Source of the DNA: a virus
Strand: one strand, 5' to 3'
DNA: 31,734 nucleotides
IMG/VR virus record: IMGVR_UViG_3300017786_000072
Coordinates: 1 to 31,734 of that record
The translations under genes and the position numbers were made by a program. Each line of letters starts with the position of its first letter. Within the stretch, counting starts at the first letter, position 1. The notes below the pieces were generated by a model that had not been told where the DNA came from, made no database searches, and saw only the letters and a program-made list of their open reading frames with translations. Shown here in pieces: positions 1 through 8,179 of the stretch.

Positions 1-1356
1 ACAAACAAAACATTAACAAGTCCTGTTTTAAATACTGCAACTGTGGGAACTTCAATCGTGCCTGCAAGTGCAGACGGAGCGACACTTGGTACTGCAGCCG
101 CAGAATTTTCTGATTTATTTCTTGCAGATGGTGGAACAATACAATTTGGTAACGACCAAGAGATTACACTAACACACGTTGCAGATACAGGTCTTATACT
201 TAAACACGCAGCCACAGCAGACGATAAGTTTCCAACACTTACTCTACAAACTGGTGATACGGACATTGCAGCCAATGATAAATTGGGTGTTTTAAATTTT
301 CAAGCACCAGATGAGGGAACTGGTTCTGGAGATGCGATATTAGTTGCAGCTGGTATCGAAGCAGTATCAGAGGGTGACTTTAGTGCAAGTAATAATGCAA
401 CTAAACTATCTTTCAAGACTGCTGCCTCTGCGGCCGCAGCCGAAACAATGTCACTAAGTTCTGCTGGACTATTAACCACTTCTGCTGGAATAACGTCAGG
501 TGCTTTAATTACCTCAGGCGCTGGTCTAGTTATTGCAGACGCTGGTACAATAGGTTCTGCCTCTGACACAGATGCAATTGCAATCGCAGCAAATGGTGTT
601 GTTACATTTAGTCAAGCAGTATCAGGAACGTCAGCAGACTTTGATGGTGGTGTGACTATAGATAACTTCTCCATAGACGGAACAACTTTTGCCTTAACTT
701 CTGGTGACTTAACAGTTGATGTTGCTGGTGATATTTCTCTAGATGCTAATGGTGGTGATATAAATTTTAAAGATGATGGAACTCAATTTGGTTCTCTTAC
801 TAACTCATCTACAGATTTTGTGGTAAACACCACTACTTCTGATAAAGATTTTATATTAAAAGGTAATGATGGTGGTACACAAATTACTGCACTTACTATT
901 GATTATTCTGCTGCTGGAGCTGCAACATTTAATGCTGATGTTACTGCGTTCTCAGATGAAAGAATCAAGACTGATATAAAAACCATAGAAAATGGTCTAG
1001 AGAAGTTAATGAAACTTAGAGGTGTTTCTTACAAGAGATCAGATATTCAAGATGCAAAAACACAAATAGGTGTTATCGCACAAGAAGTAGAGGAAGTAGT
1101 TCCAGAGGTAGTGAAAACTGCTGATGATGAAATGGGAACTAAATCAGTTGACTATGGTAAGTTAACTGCTCTACTCATAGAGTCAGTAAAAGAACTAGGT
1201 CAAGTAGTAGCATCAGATGTACAAAGAATTGAAAAACAAATGGAAAGTCTGAAGAACTACGTTTACGACAACCTTAGTTCTTACGGAGAAGATATAAAAG
1301 AATTAAAAAAAATGCATAGTAAAAATGGTCATGTTGGAGATCATGACCACGAATAA
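1..1356 (+). CDS. Tail fibre protein with C-terminal S74 self-cleaving chaperone domain (5' end missing)
   Basis: The frame is open from the first base, so the gene begins upstream of the window; the GTG at 43 is only the first internal start-like codon. The visible part is low-complexity beta-rich fibre sequence (Ala/Gly/Thr/Asp modules such as LTVDVAGDISLDANGG) typical of marine T4-like tail fibres. From about nt 952 the sequence is an intramolecular chaperone of the endosialidase/peptidase S74 type: a Ser codon at 952-954 begins SDERIKTDI, followed by the conserved IGVIAQEVEEVVPEVV block near 1066-1113. In that family the chaperone helps trimerise the fibre and cuts itself off just before this Ser. 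The last ~50 residues are helical and His-rich. A distal or short tail fibre subunit is likely; host specificity is unknown. Confidence 0.85.
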   Translation, partial: TNKTLTSPVLNTATVGTSIVPASADGATLGTAAAEFSDLFLADGGTIQFGNDQEITLTHVADTGLILKHAATADDKFPTLTLQTGDTDIAANDKLGVLNFQAPDEGTGSGDAILVAAGIEAVSEGDFSASNNATKLSFKTAASAAAAETMSLSSAGLLTTSAGITSGALITSGAGLVIADAGTIGSASDTDAIAIAANGVVTFSQAVSGTSADFDGGVTIDNFSIDGTTFALTSGDLTVDVAGDISLDANGGDINFKDDGTQFGSLTNSSTDFVVNTTTSDKDFILKGNDGGTQITALTIDYSAAGAATFNADVTAFSDERIKTDIKTIENGLEKLMKLRGVSYKRSDIQDAKTQIGVIAQEVEEVVPEVVKTADDEMGTKSVDYGKLTALLIESVKELGQVVASDVQRIEKQMESLKNYVYDNLSSYGEDIKELKKMHSKNGHVGDHDHE

Positions 1357-1372
1357 TAATTAGGAGACTTAA

Positions 1373-2320
1373 ATGACACTACAAAATTCTGGAGCAATAT
1401 CAATCGGTGAAATCGCTGGAGAGTTTGGTGGAACTACACCCCATAGTTTAAGTGAATTTTATGATGCGGCTTCTGGTATCCCAAGTTCTAGTACAATATC
1501 AGTAAGTGAGTTCTACGGAACATCAAACGCACAGTATGTTCAAGCAACTGGTGGTAATTCAAACTTCACTAGTGGAAATAATAGAATACACGTTTTCAAT
1601 GGTAGTGGAACACTCACAGTTACCAACGTAGGAAATAGTGCTGGAAACCAAGCAGTTGAGTATCTCATTGTCGCTGGAGGCGGCGGTGGAGGTCGAGGAG
1701 ACAACGGATACGGAGGCGGTGCTGGTGCTGGTGGTATGCGTACAAGTTATGGTACTCAAGGTGGTGGTCATGGTGCCGCTGGAGATACATCTTTTTCAAC
1801 AACTGGTGGACACTATGTAACTATCGCTGGTGGGGGTGGAAGTAACTCTCAAGGTGGTGCTTCAAACTTCAATGGTATTACTGCAACTGGTGGTGGTTAT
1901 GGTGGTAATAAAGACCAAGGCGGTGGTTCTTCGCCAGGTGGTTCTGGAGGCGGTGGAGGTCAAGGCGCTGGTGGGGGTCATGGAGGAACTTACGGATATG
2001 ATGGTGGTTCAAACGCTGGTGGAGGCGGAGGCGCTGGTGGAAACGGCGGTGGTGGCGGTGGAGGAGGCGGTGGAAACTGCAAAGCCTCTAACATAAGAGC
2101 AACCAACACAAACTATGCCGCTGGTGGAACTGGTGGACAAAGTACATCAAGAACTTGTAGTATTGGTGGTGGTGGAGAAAATCCAACCAACGCTGGTAAC
2201 GGAACTGCTGGATCTGGTAATACTGGTTCTGGTGGTGGTGGAAGAAGAAGTGATGGAAGTCCAGGCGGATTTAATGGTGGTTCTGGAATAGTCATTGTTA
2301 GATATCAGTATACATCGTAG
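1373..2320 (+). CDS. Glycine-rich tail fibre adhesin-like protein
   Basis: Starts 16 bases after the S74 fibre with a good ribosome site (TAGGAG). Residues 1-50 form a small N-terminal module with two SxSEFYG/D-like repeats that recurs in marine phage virion proteins. Residues ~52-98 are beta-rich and end in YLIVAGGGGGG. Residues ~99-300 are dominated by Gly runs broken by Ser, Asn, Tyr, Asp and short loops, and the C-terminus (GGSGIVIVRYQYTS) looks like a closing beta strand. Gly-rich blocks alternating with variable loops are the hallmark of gp38-type adhesins of T-even relatives (polyglycine sandwich tips), so a receptor-binding tip role is a reasonable inference. Sequence identity to gp38 is not claimed; a generic glycine-rich structural protein is the alternative. 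Confidence 0.7.
   Translation: MTLQNSGAISIGEIAGEFGGTTPHSLSEFYDAASGIPSSSTISVSEFYGTSNAQYVQATGGNSNFTSGNNRIHVFNGSGTLTVTNVGNSAGNQAVEYLIVAGGGGGGRGDNGYGGGAGAGGMRTSYGTQGGGHGAAGDTSFSTTGGHYVTIAGGGGSNSQGGASNFNGITATGGGYGGNKDQGGGSSPGGSGGGGGQGAGGGHGGTYGYDGGSNAGGGGGAGGNGGGGGGGGGGNCKASNIRATNTNYAAGGTGGQSTSRTCSIGGGGENPTNAGNGTAGSGNTGSGGGGRRSDGSPGGFNGGSGIVIVRYQYTS
1672..2300 (+). repeat. Degenerate GGT/GGA/GGC codon repeat tract (polyglycine-coding)
   Basis: Imperfect tandem Gly codons encode the glycine-rich part of the adhesin-like protein. The densest stretch, about 2020-2075, is a near-continuous run of GG dinucleotides spaced by one base on the + strand. The tract is far more G-rich than its surroundings. 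Such tracts can slip or recombine, changing loop number between relatives. Confidence 0.65.
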
Positions 2321-2328
2321 GAATGAAT

Positions 2329-2793
2329 ATGGGACATTGGGCAAAAGTTGAGAACTATACAAACAACGTAGGAACAGTAACAGAAATTGTTCATGTAACA
2401 GATGATGCAGATGTATCTGGTGGGAAACTGTCTGGTTCTCCATCTGATTGGGTTCAGTACAGTTTTAATATGTTTGGTGGTGTTCATTATGTAGCAGATG
2501 CTACAGGTGAAAACTCATTCAAAACTCCATCTGATGATCAATCAACAGTAATAGCCGCACAAGATGGTAGACAACGTAAGAACTGTCCAGGCGTGGGTTA
2601 TAAGTATAATAGAACAAGTGATATGTTCTATGAAGCACAACCATATGCAAGTTGGACTTTAAATACATCAACTGGTTTATGGGAGGCTCCAATAACTCTG
2701 CCTACCGATCAAGATAACGCTTATTATTGGGACGAGTCTGCCTATCAAGCAGATAATACAGTAGGGTGGACAACAGTAAACCCAGATGGATAA
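2329..2793 (+). CDS. Small conserved phage protein, probable virion/fibre accessory
   Basis: Two in-frame ATGs lie at 2323 and 2329; the second (MGHWAK) is preferred because GTAGGA ends six bases before it, whereas it touches the first. The C-terminal half has a pattern familiar from small proteins of marine T4-like phages: GVGYKYN, an aromatic PYASWTLN block, then LWEAPI and a YYWDE motif. These Trp/Tyr-rich strands suggest a compact beta domain. No catalytic motif is seen. It sits directly after the adhesin-like gene and is followed by another small gene before a late promoter, so it probably belongs to the same fibre transcription unit. An adhesin chaperone or fibre accessory protein is possible; the function is not known. 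Confidence 0.65.
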   Translation: MGHWAKVENYTNNVGTVTEIVHVTDDADVSGGKLSGSPSDWVQYSFNMFGGVHYVADATGENSFKTPSDDQSTVIAAQDGRQRKNCPGVGYKYNRTSDMFYEAQPYASWTLNTSTGLWEAPITLPTDQDNAYYWDESAYQADNTVGWTTVNPDG

Positions 2794-2795
2794 TT

Positions 2796-3017
2796 ATGAT
2801 TACAAGACGACCTAAAACAACGAAACATGATAATGGATACAGTATAGTAGATATGATTCTTGTCAGATTAGACGAAATGAGTGAACGTAAGATGTCTGAT
2901 TGTCATGAGTGTGACCATAATCATTATATTGACGATTTACAAGAGTTAAAGCATCAAATCACCAAACGATTAGTCAGTGGTGACCTTTTGCATGGTGATA
3001 AAAGTAACTCTTTATAA
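2796..3017 (+). CDS. Small hypothetical protein with a Cys/His cluster
   Basis: A 73-residue frame begins with MITRRPK two bases after the preceding stop codon; an in-frame ATG at 2766 would overlap the previous gene by 28 bases and lacks a better ribosome site. The centre contains CHECDHNH, two Cys and two His in eight residues that could bind a metal, flanked by charged helix-forming sequence (DDLQELKHQITKRLV). The reading frame ends inside the TATAAATA late promoter of the next gene. The protein is not recognised. Its position at the end of the fibre operon and its tight spacing argue for a real gene; the function is unknown. Confidence 0.5.
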   Translation: MITRRPKTTKHDNGYSIVDMILVRLDEMSERKMSDCHECDHNHYIDDLQELKHQITKRLVSGDLLHGDKSNSL

Positions 3018-3020
3018 ATA
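3013..3020 (+). promoter_or_regulatory. T4-type late promoter (TATAAATA)
   Basis: Exact TATAAATA. With the T4 late rule (element at -13 to -6), transcription would begin at about 3026, giving a 13-base leader that contains the AAGAGGA ribosome site for the gene at 3039. The element overlaps the stop codon of the preceding small gene. Confidence 0.75.
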
Positions 3021-3038
3021 CCTATAAAGAGGATTTTT

Positions 3039-4604
3039 ATGGAAAAAAGTGCAAAAAACAAATTCAGTAAAATCTTTGAGAAGTTAGAAGCTGAAGTTAA
3101 GAGAAATAAATCTCAGACAGTAGAACCTATTGTAGAGGAAGTTGTTGAAGAAGAAGTACAACTTTCTAAAAAAGAGGAAAAAGGTCTGGATTTGTTCTCT
3201 AGTCTTATGGAGTCTCTTTCAGACGATAATAAGAAAAAAGAAGAGTCAGAGATACAAGATGACCCAACTGATGATGTCGGTAAAGAAGTATCAGATTGGA
3301 TAAAGAAAGACGTTGAGAAGAATGATAAAAAGGTTGAAGCACTAGGAGAACTGTTCGCACCTTTAATTCCAGAAGATGAAAACTTTGAACCTGTAGTAGA
3401 AGAAACATCTGAGATACCAGATGAACTATTAAAAGAATTTCAAGAAAAACCAGTACAACCTAAGAAACCTAGACCAATCAAAAAAGCTATGATATCTGTG
3501 AAAGAACAGAAGTATATGTCTAATTTCTTAGATGAGATTGCAAAACTACCCCCAGAAGAAAAACCAGTTGATATGAGTGAACAAAGTTTTCCAAACTCTA
3601 TCAAGGATAGTCTACTTACCCCAGACGAAACATCATTACAAAGAAAAGTTGCACAACCAGATGATAGTCTTACTAGACTACGCAAAGAGTTTGAACAGTT
3701 TAGAACTGTTATGCAACGTAATCTTGAAGCAAAACAAAACGCATATGATGGTAACAGTGGTAGTGGTGCAGTTAAGATACAGGATATGGATGATGTTGAT
3801 ACAGACTCCGCTCTTGTAGATGGTAGAATTTTTAGATTTAACGCAACAAAAGGTAAGTTTGATGGTGTAGACCCAGAAACAGAAAATCTTATTACAGAAG
3901 ATGGAGATTTCCTTGCATTGGATGGAACTAACTCTGACCAAGATGATGCTGGTAGTCGTTTAGATTTAGAAGATGGTACGTTTGGTGGACTATCAACTTT
4001 TGCAGATAGTACAGTATTTAATGATGGACGAGTTCTTGCATACAAAGCCTCAACTGGTAAAGTCGAGGGTATAGTAAGAGTAACAGAAGCGATAGTTTTA
4101 GAAACAAACGAAAAGGTGTTGTTAGAGGGCACTGACTCAGATGGTGCAAACGAGGGTGATTTCTTTAACTTAGAAAATGATACTTTTGGTTCAGTTGGTT
4201 TTGATAATATTTCAGAGGACATAATACCAGACCAAAACAATGTAAGAAGTTTAGGTTCAAATGGTAAGAGATTTAAAGACTTATTCTTATCTGGACAAAC
4301 CATTGACTTAGGTGGTGCAACTATTTCTTCTGATGGTTCTGGTACAGTTACGATTTCCTCTGATGGTGTTACTCTACCTAGTGGTTCAAAGGTTGTTGAC
4401 GACAACATTGCGATTGCTGGAAGTAATGGTAAAACTTCAACTAGTGTTGAGTTTTTCAGTAGAGCTGGAGGAACATCAACGGCAAACGCAACATTTAAAT
4501 TTCAATCAAAGGGTCTTAGTTATGTTTTCACTGATGCTGGTTCATTTACATTGTCAGATGGAACTGCATTAGAAGACTCTAACCCAGAATTGTTTAGTTT
4601 TTAA
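3039..4604 (+). CDS. Virion structural protein with helical N-terminus and fibre-like C-terminus
   Basis: Two halves are visible. Residues 1-~235 are highly charged, Glu/Lys-rich and probably coiled coil (for example EEVVEEEVQL and the LRKEFEQFRTVMQRNL helix). From ~245 the protein turns into Gly/Asp/Ser beta modules, including two copies of the DGTD...LEDGT module (nt 3885-3999 and 4087-4203), then a fibre block containing DIIPDQNNVRSLGS, KRFKDLFLSG and GGATISSDGSG, which is typical of marine myophage fibre proteins. A late promoter and strong ribosome site precede it, and another fibre-type gene follows 13 bases on. It is probably a baseplate-attached fibre or whisker-like component; the exact T4 counterpart is unclear. 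Confidence 0.7.
   Translation: MEKSAKNKFSKIFEKLEAEVKRNKSQTVEPIVEEVVEEEVQLSKKEEKGLDLFSSLMESLSDDNKKKEESEIQDDPTDDVGKEVSDWIKKDVEKNDKKVEALGELFAPLIPEDENFEPVVEETSEIPDELLKEFQEKPVQPKKPRPIKKAMISVKEQKYMSNFLDEIAKLPPEEKPVDMSEQSFPNSIKDSLLTPDETSLQRKVAQPDDSLTRLRKEFEQFRTVMQRNLEAKQNAYDGNSGSGAVKIQDMDDVDTDSALVDGRIFRFNATKGKFDGVDPETENLITEDGDFLALDGTNSDQDDAGSRLDLEDGTFGGLSTFADSTVFNDGRVLAYKASTGKVEGIVRVTEAIVLETNEKVLLEGTDSDGANEGDFFNLENDTFGSVGFDNISEDIIPDQNNVRSLGSNGKRFKDLFLSGQTIDLGGATISSDGSGTVTISSDGVTLPSGSKVVDDNIAIAGSNGKTSTSVEFFSRAGGTSTANATFKFQSKGLSYVFTDAGSFTLSDGTALEDSNPELFSF
3885..3999 (+). repeat. DGTD/LED module, first copy in the structural protein
   Basis: Encodes LALDGTNSDQDDAG followed by LDLEDGTFGG. The Leu-x-x-Asp-Gly-Thr, Ala-Gly and Leu-Glu-Asp-Gly-Thr landmarks match copies in gp18 and the virion-like protein at 16507. 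Confidence 0.6.
4087..4203 (+). repeat. DGTD/LED module, second copy in the structural protein
   Basis: Encodes VLLEGTDSDGANEGD followed by NLENDTFGSVGF, a diverged copy of the module at 3885-3999 within the same gene. Confidence 0.5.
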
Positions 4605-4617
4605 AGGATAATAAGAT

Positions 4618-5385
4618 ATGGCAGATGCAGCTCCAATTAAAGCAGTTTTTAACGCAAGTAATGTTGCGACAGGTCTTGCAGAATTTCAAGCATCAGATAC
4701 AGTTGCACTTAGTAACGGAGGTCTGGGTGTCGCACTCACAATAGGAACTGCTGGTCAAGCACTTAAAGTTAATAGTGGTGGAACAGCGGTTGAGTTTGGA
4801 ACACCAACAGTACAAGGTACAGACTTATCTGGTTCGACACTTGCGAGTGGTATAACTGCATCAAGTCTTACGTCAGTTGGAACACTCACGACACTCACAG
4901 TAGATAATGTGATAATAAACGGAACTACGATAGGTCATACTGATGACACCGACTTGATGACACTTGCAAGTGGTACTCTCACAGTCGCTGGTGCTGTTAG
5001 TATATCTGGTGACTTGACTGTTTCTGGAACGACTGTAACCACAAATCAACAGGTGATAAATGTTACAGAAGCATTTGTATTTGAAGGTGCAACAGCAGAT
5101 TCAAATGAAACAACTTTTAGTATAGATGAACCTACTGCTGACAGAACAGTCGCATTACCAGATAAGACAGGAACAATAGAACTTTTAGATGGATTGATAC
5201 TAAATAGTACAGATGGTTCTGCAAACGCTGGTGATAACATAGTACAGAACACATCTGTAAATGAAAACGATAGAATACTACTTGAAGATGCAACCTCAGA
5301 TGTTTTATTAGTTCTTGCATCACATGGAATAACACTATCTGGTGTAGGATGGAATACATTCCAGTTTGATAATGATCACTCATAA
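4618..5385 (+). CDS. Tail fibre-like virion protein
   Basis: A 255-residue, Thr/Ser/Gly/Asp-rich protein with almost no Cys or aromatic clusters. It carries modules common in marine T4-like fibres: SLTSVGTLTTLTVDNVIING, then VSISGDLTVSGTTV and TTFSIDEPTADRTVALPDKTG, the last a block often seen near the tips of such fibres. The C-terminal third contains a version of the DGTD/LED module (LNSTDGSANAGDNIV...RILLEDATSD). The ribosome site is AAAGGA nine bases upstream, 13 bases after the previous fibre gene. It is likely co-transcribed with that gene from the late promoter at 3013 and into the neck genes. No enzymatic motif is seen. Confidence 0.65.
   Translation: MADAAPIKAVFNASNVATGLAEFQASDTVALSNGGLGVALTIGTAGQALKVNSGGTAVEFGTPTVQGTDLSGSTLASGITASSLTSVGTLTTLTVDNVIINGTTIGHTDDTDLMTLASGTLTVAGAVSISGDLTVSGTTVTTNQQVINVTEAFVFEGATADSNETTFSIDEPTADRTVALPDKTGTIELLDGLILNSTDGSANAGDNIVQNTSVNENDRILLEDATSDVLLVLASHGITLSGVGWNTFQFDNDHS
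5179..5310 (+). repeat. DGTD/LED module in the fibre-like protein
   Basis: Encodes LLDGLILNSTDGSANAGD and, after a short spacer, RILLEDATSD. The order of landmarks (Thr-Asp-Gly, Ala-Gly-Asp, Leu-Leu-Glu-Asp) is that of the other copies. Confidence 0.5.
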
Positions 5386-5396
5386 GGACTATTTAA

Positions 5397-6212
5397 ATGG
5401 CGATACCTACAACTAGGTCTACTTTTAAAGATTACTGTTTACGCAATCTTGGGTTTGGTGTTATTGATATCAATGTATCAGATGCACAAGTAGACGATAG
5501 AATAGATGAGGCACTACAGTACTTTGCACAATACCACTATGATGGTGTTGAGAAGATGTATTTAAAATACAAAATGACACAGGATGATATTGACAGAGCC
5601 GCAACAAACGACTCAACAACTGCAACAGATACAAAAGACGGAACTATATCTGCAACATTTCTAGAGGGTAAGAACTTTATACCCATGCCTCCTGCTGTTG
5701 TGTCGGTTTTACAAATATTTCCATTTGATGATGCGAACACAAATAATATGTTTGATATTCGTTATCAACTTAGACTTAATGACCTGTATGACTTTTCATC
5801 AACATCTATTCTACAATATCAAATGACAATGCAACAACTGGACTTTCTATCACACATATTGGTAGGAGAGAAACCAGTACGTTTTAATCAACACCAGAAC
5901 AGATTATATCTGGATATGGACTTTGCAAACGATATAGATGTGGGCGAACATCTTATCATAGAGTGTTACAGAAAGATAGATCCAGCATCTTATCCAGACA
6001 TCTTTGATGATATCTATCTCAAGAGATATACAACTGCACTTATCAAAAGACAATGGGGTGCGAACCTCTCTAAGTTTCAAGGAGTACAACTACTTGGTGG
6101 TGTTGAGATGAATGGTGCAGAGATATACTCACAAGCACAAGAAGAAATCAACAGATTAGAAGAACAGATACAACTTGCATTTGAACTACCACCAGAATAC
6201 ATGATGGGATAG
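5397..6212 (+). CDS. 13: Neck protein gp13
   Basis: Recognised as T4 gp13-like head-completion/neck protein. The N-terminus (TFKDYCLRNLGFGVIDINV, then DRIDEALQYFAQYHYDGVEKMYLK) is the conserved block of this family in marine myophages. At 271 residues it is slightly shorter than T4 gp13 (309). In T4, gp13 and gp14 form the collar that seals the filled head and receives the tail. The start at 5397 has AAGGA nine bases upstream. Immediately downstream lie gp14 and gp15 in the T4 order 13-14-15-16-17, which strongly supports the call. No unusual insertions are seen. Confidence 0.9.
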   Translation: MAIPTTRSTFKDYCLRNLGFGVIDINVSDAQVDDRIDEALQYFAQYHYDGVEKMYLKYKMTQDDIDRAATNDSTTATDTKDGTISATFLEGKNFIPMPPAVVSVLQIFPFDDANTNNMFDIRYQLRLNDLYDFSSTSILQYQMTMQQLDFLSHILVGEKPVRFNQHQNRLYLDMDFANDIDVGEHLIIECYRKIDPASYPDIFDDIYLKRYTTALIKRQWGANLSKFQGVQLLGGVEMNGAEIYSQAQEEINRLEEQIQLAFELPPEYMMG

Positions 6213-6216
6213 TGTT

Positions 6217-7350
6217 ATGGCTGTCAACGCAATATTCAAAACAAATAACCTTGCATCAATACAAGCAGAAAGAAATCTATATAGTGACCTAATAAAAGAG
6301 GCGATACAGATATACGGACATGATGTATACTACATGGATAGAACTTTGGTTGCAAGAGATAATGTTTTGGGTGAAGACTCTCTCAGTAAGTTTACCACAC
6401 AACACCCCATAGAAATGTATGTTGAAGATGCAACTGGTGGATACGCTGGTGAAAAAGAACTAATATCTCAGTTTGGATTAGAAAATAGAAACGAGATAAC
6501 CTTTGTTGTTAACAAAAAACGATTTCAAGAAATGGATAGTCAAATTACTCTTGAAGATGGAACTGGAACTACAGGTGGTTCAATACAATTAGAAGCTGGT
6601 ACGATAGACCAGACTACAACATCATCAAGACTAGAGACACAAATTACACAGAGTTTTGTAACTCTAAGTGGAACTGATAGTTCATCTACTAATGCAGATG
6701 ATAAGATTATGTTAGAAGATGATAATACATCTTTTATATTGTCTGAAGAAAGTGGTAGTGAGTTCTACCTTATCAATGATACTGTGACCACAGATGCAGA
6801 CAGACCACTAGAGGGTGACTTAATATTTACACCTATACTTAACAAACTATTCGAAATTAGTTTTGTTGACCATGATGAACCTTTTCATCAATTAGATAAC
6901 AACCCTGTATATAAATTAAGATGTAAACAGTATGAGTACAGTCAAGAAGCGATTGATACTGGTATTACAGTTCTTGACAACATAGAGTCAGACCTATCTG
7001 CCGATACTGGACAATATCAGTTTACACTAGAACAATCCTCTACTTATAATGAGGGACTTGAAATTAACGATACTGTCAATACCTTTGGTGTATTACTTGA
7101 AGAAACTGATGGTGATAATATTATTATGGAAGACGAAGACACTTCTGCTGGTGAGAATATGATACTTGAAAATGCAGCTGATAGTGGTGATAAACAATAC
7201 TTGTTACAAGAAACCTATATAGTAGGTGACTCAAGTACAACGACTACAGACTTAGATACGTCTGCACAAAATGAACTATTTGATCAACTGGACGATGATG
7301 TTCTGGATTTCTCAGAAACAAATCCATTTGGTGATGCTGGAGGAAAATAA
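6217..7350 (+). CDS. 14: Neck protein gp14 with two inserted repeat modules
   Basis: The first ~105 residues (NLYSDLIKEAIQIYGHDVYY, FGLENRNEITFVVNKKRF) and the block around 198-245 (RPLEGDLIFTP, LFEISFVDHDEPFHQLDNNP) are conserved gp14 neck sequence. The protein is 377 residues against about 256 in T4. The excess is explained by two Asp/Gly/Thr-rich insertions: residues ~108-190, placed exactly between the KKRF and RPLEGD blocks, and ~270-340 near the C-terminus. Both contain LED-type module motifs (ITLEDGTG, LSGTDSSSTNADDKIMLEDD, NIIMEDEDTSAGENMILEN). gp14 joins gp13 on the filled head. The stop codon overlaps the gp15 start (TAATG). The insertions are unlikely to be core-forming and may be exposed on the neck surface. 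Confidence 0.9.
   Translation: MAVNAIFKTNNLASIQAERNLYSDLIKEAIQIYGHDVYYMDRTLVARDNVLGEDSLSKFTTQHPIEMYVEDATGGYAGEKELISQFGLENRNEITFVVNKKRFQEMDSQITLEDGTGTTGGSIQLEAGTIDQTTTSSRLETQITQSFVTLSGTDSSSTNADDKIMLEDDNTSFILSEESGSEFYLINDTVTTDADRPLEGDLIFTPILNKLFEISFVDHDEPFHQLDNNPVYKLRCKQYEYSQEAIDTGITVLDNIESDLSADTGQYQFTLEQSSTYNEGLEINDTVNTFGVLLEETDGDNIIMEDEDTSAGENMILENAADSGDKQYLLQETYIVGDSSTTTTDLDTSAQNELFDQLDDDVLDFSETNPFGDAGGK
6538..6786 (+). repeat. DGTD/LED module array inserted in gp14 (first)
   Basis: Residues ~108-190 of gp14 contain TLEDGTGTTGG, LSGTDSSSTNADDKIMLEDD and a trailing ILSEESGSEFYL. The insertion interrupts otherwise continuous conserved neck-protein sequence. Confidence 0.6.
7039..7221 (+). repeat. 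LED-type module array in gp14 (second)
   Basis: Residues ~275-335 of gp14 contain VLLEETDGDNIIMEDEDTSA, then GENMILENAADSGDKQYLLQ: successive Leu-Leu-Glu or Met-Glu-Asp units spaced by Asp/Gly/Ser linkers. Confidence 0.55.
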
Positions 7351-8177
7351 TGTTAGGACAACAATTTTACCATGAGACAATGCGAAAAGTCATTATTTCA
7401 TTTGGTACACTATTTAATAATATAAATTTAGTAAGAAAAAATAACAGTGGTACTGTTACACAGACAATGAAAGTTCCACTCGCATACGGGCCGAAACAAA
7501 AGTGGTTATCTAGATTAGATGCAGATGCAAACTTAAATACAAAGGTTGCAATCACATTACCACGATTAGGTTTTGAGATACAGAACCTTGCATATGACCC
7601 AGCAAGAAAACTAAATCGTGTGCAGAAGTTTAAGAAAGTTAAAACTGCCTCTGACGATTCTAATAAATTAGACTCACAGTTTATGCCTGTTCCATATAAC
7701 CTAGACATGGAACTATATGCAATGGCAAAAAACTCAGATGATGCTTTACAGATAATAGAACAGATAGTGCCTTTCTTTCAACCAGACTATACACTTACAA
7801 TAAATGACATGGCAGACATGGGTGTTAAAAGAGATATACCCATTGTTCTTAACAGTATAAGTTATGAAGATAGTTATCGTGGTGATTATGCAGATAGAAG
7901 AGCCATTATCTATACACTCGCTTTTACAGCAAAGTTTTATCTATACGGCCCTGTTACTTCTGCAAAAGTTATCAAAACTGTACAAGTTGACCAATATGCA
8001 AATCTACAAGACCAATCACCAAAGAGAGAACAGAGATACACAGTTACACCAGACCCAGTTTCTGCCGACTCTGATGACGATTTTGGTTTTAGTGAAACTG
8101 TATCTTTCTTTCAAGATGCAAAGGATAGAGATACAACTCAACCAGCTGGTACGGACAAGACATCAACCAATGATTAG
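7350..8177 (+). CDS. 15: Proximal tail sheath stabiliser gp15
   Basis: 275 residues, matching T4 gp15 (272). Conserved opening MLGQQFYHETMRKVIISFGT is followed by VPLAYGPKQKWLSRL and LPRLGFEIQNLAYDPARKLN, all landmarks of the tail-completion protein that caps the sheath and tube and joins the tail to the neck. Residues beyond ~240 are acidic and polar and look disordered. The start overlaps the gp14 stop by one base (TAATG), implying translational coupling. Its place between gp14 and gp16 is the canonical T4 order. Confidence 0.92.
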   Translation: MLGQQFYHETMRKVIISFGTLFNNINLVRKNNSGTVTQTMKVPLAYGPKQKWLSRLDADANLNTKVAITLPRLGFEIQNLAYDPARKLNRVQKFKKVKTASDDSNKLDSQFMPVPYNLDMELYAMAKNSDDALQIIEQIVPFFQPDYTLTINDMADMGVKRDIPIVLNSISYEDSYRGDYADRRAIIYTLAFTAKFYLYGPVTSAKVIKTVQVDQYANLQDQSPKREQRYTVTPDPVSADSDDDFGFSETVSFFQDAKDRDTTQPAGTDKTSTND

Positions 8178-8179
8178 TT

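Noticed and set aside
1672-2300. Possible CRISPR or tandem-repeat array in the G-rich tract
   Set aside because: No fixed repeat length or unique spacers; the pattern follows Gly codons.
1559-2443. Several overlapping frames in both strands of the glycine-rich gene
   Set aside because: GGN repeats keep other frames open by chance; their products are Val/Met- or Pro/Thr-biased and lack start signals.
3440-4408. Long open frame of 322 codons on the minus strand opposite the structural protein gene
   Set aside because: It mirrors a repetitive Ser/Asp/Gly-rich coding sequence, has Ser/Leu/Pro-biased composition, no ribosome site and no family resemblance; the + strand protein is clearly the real one.
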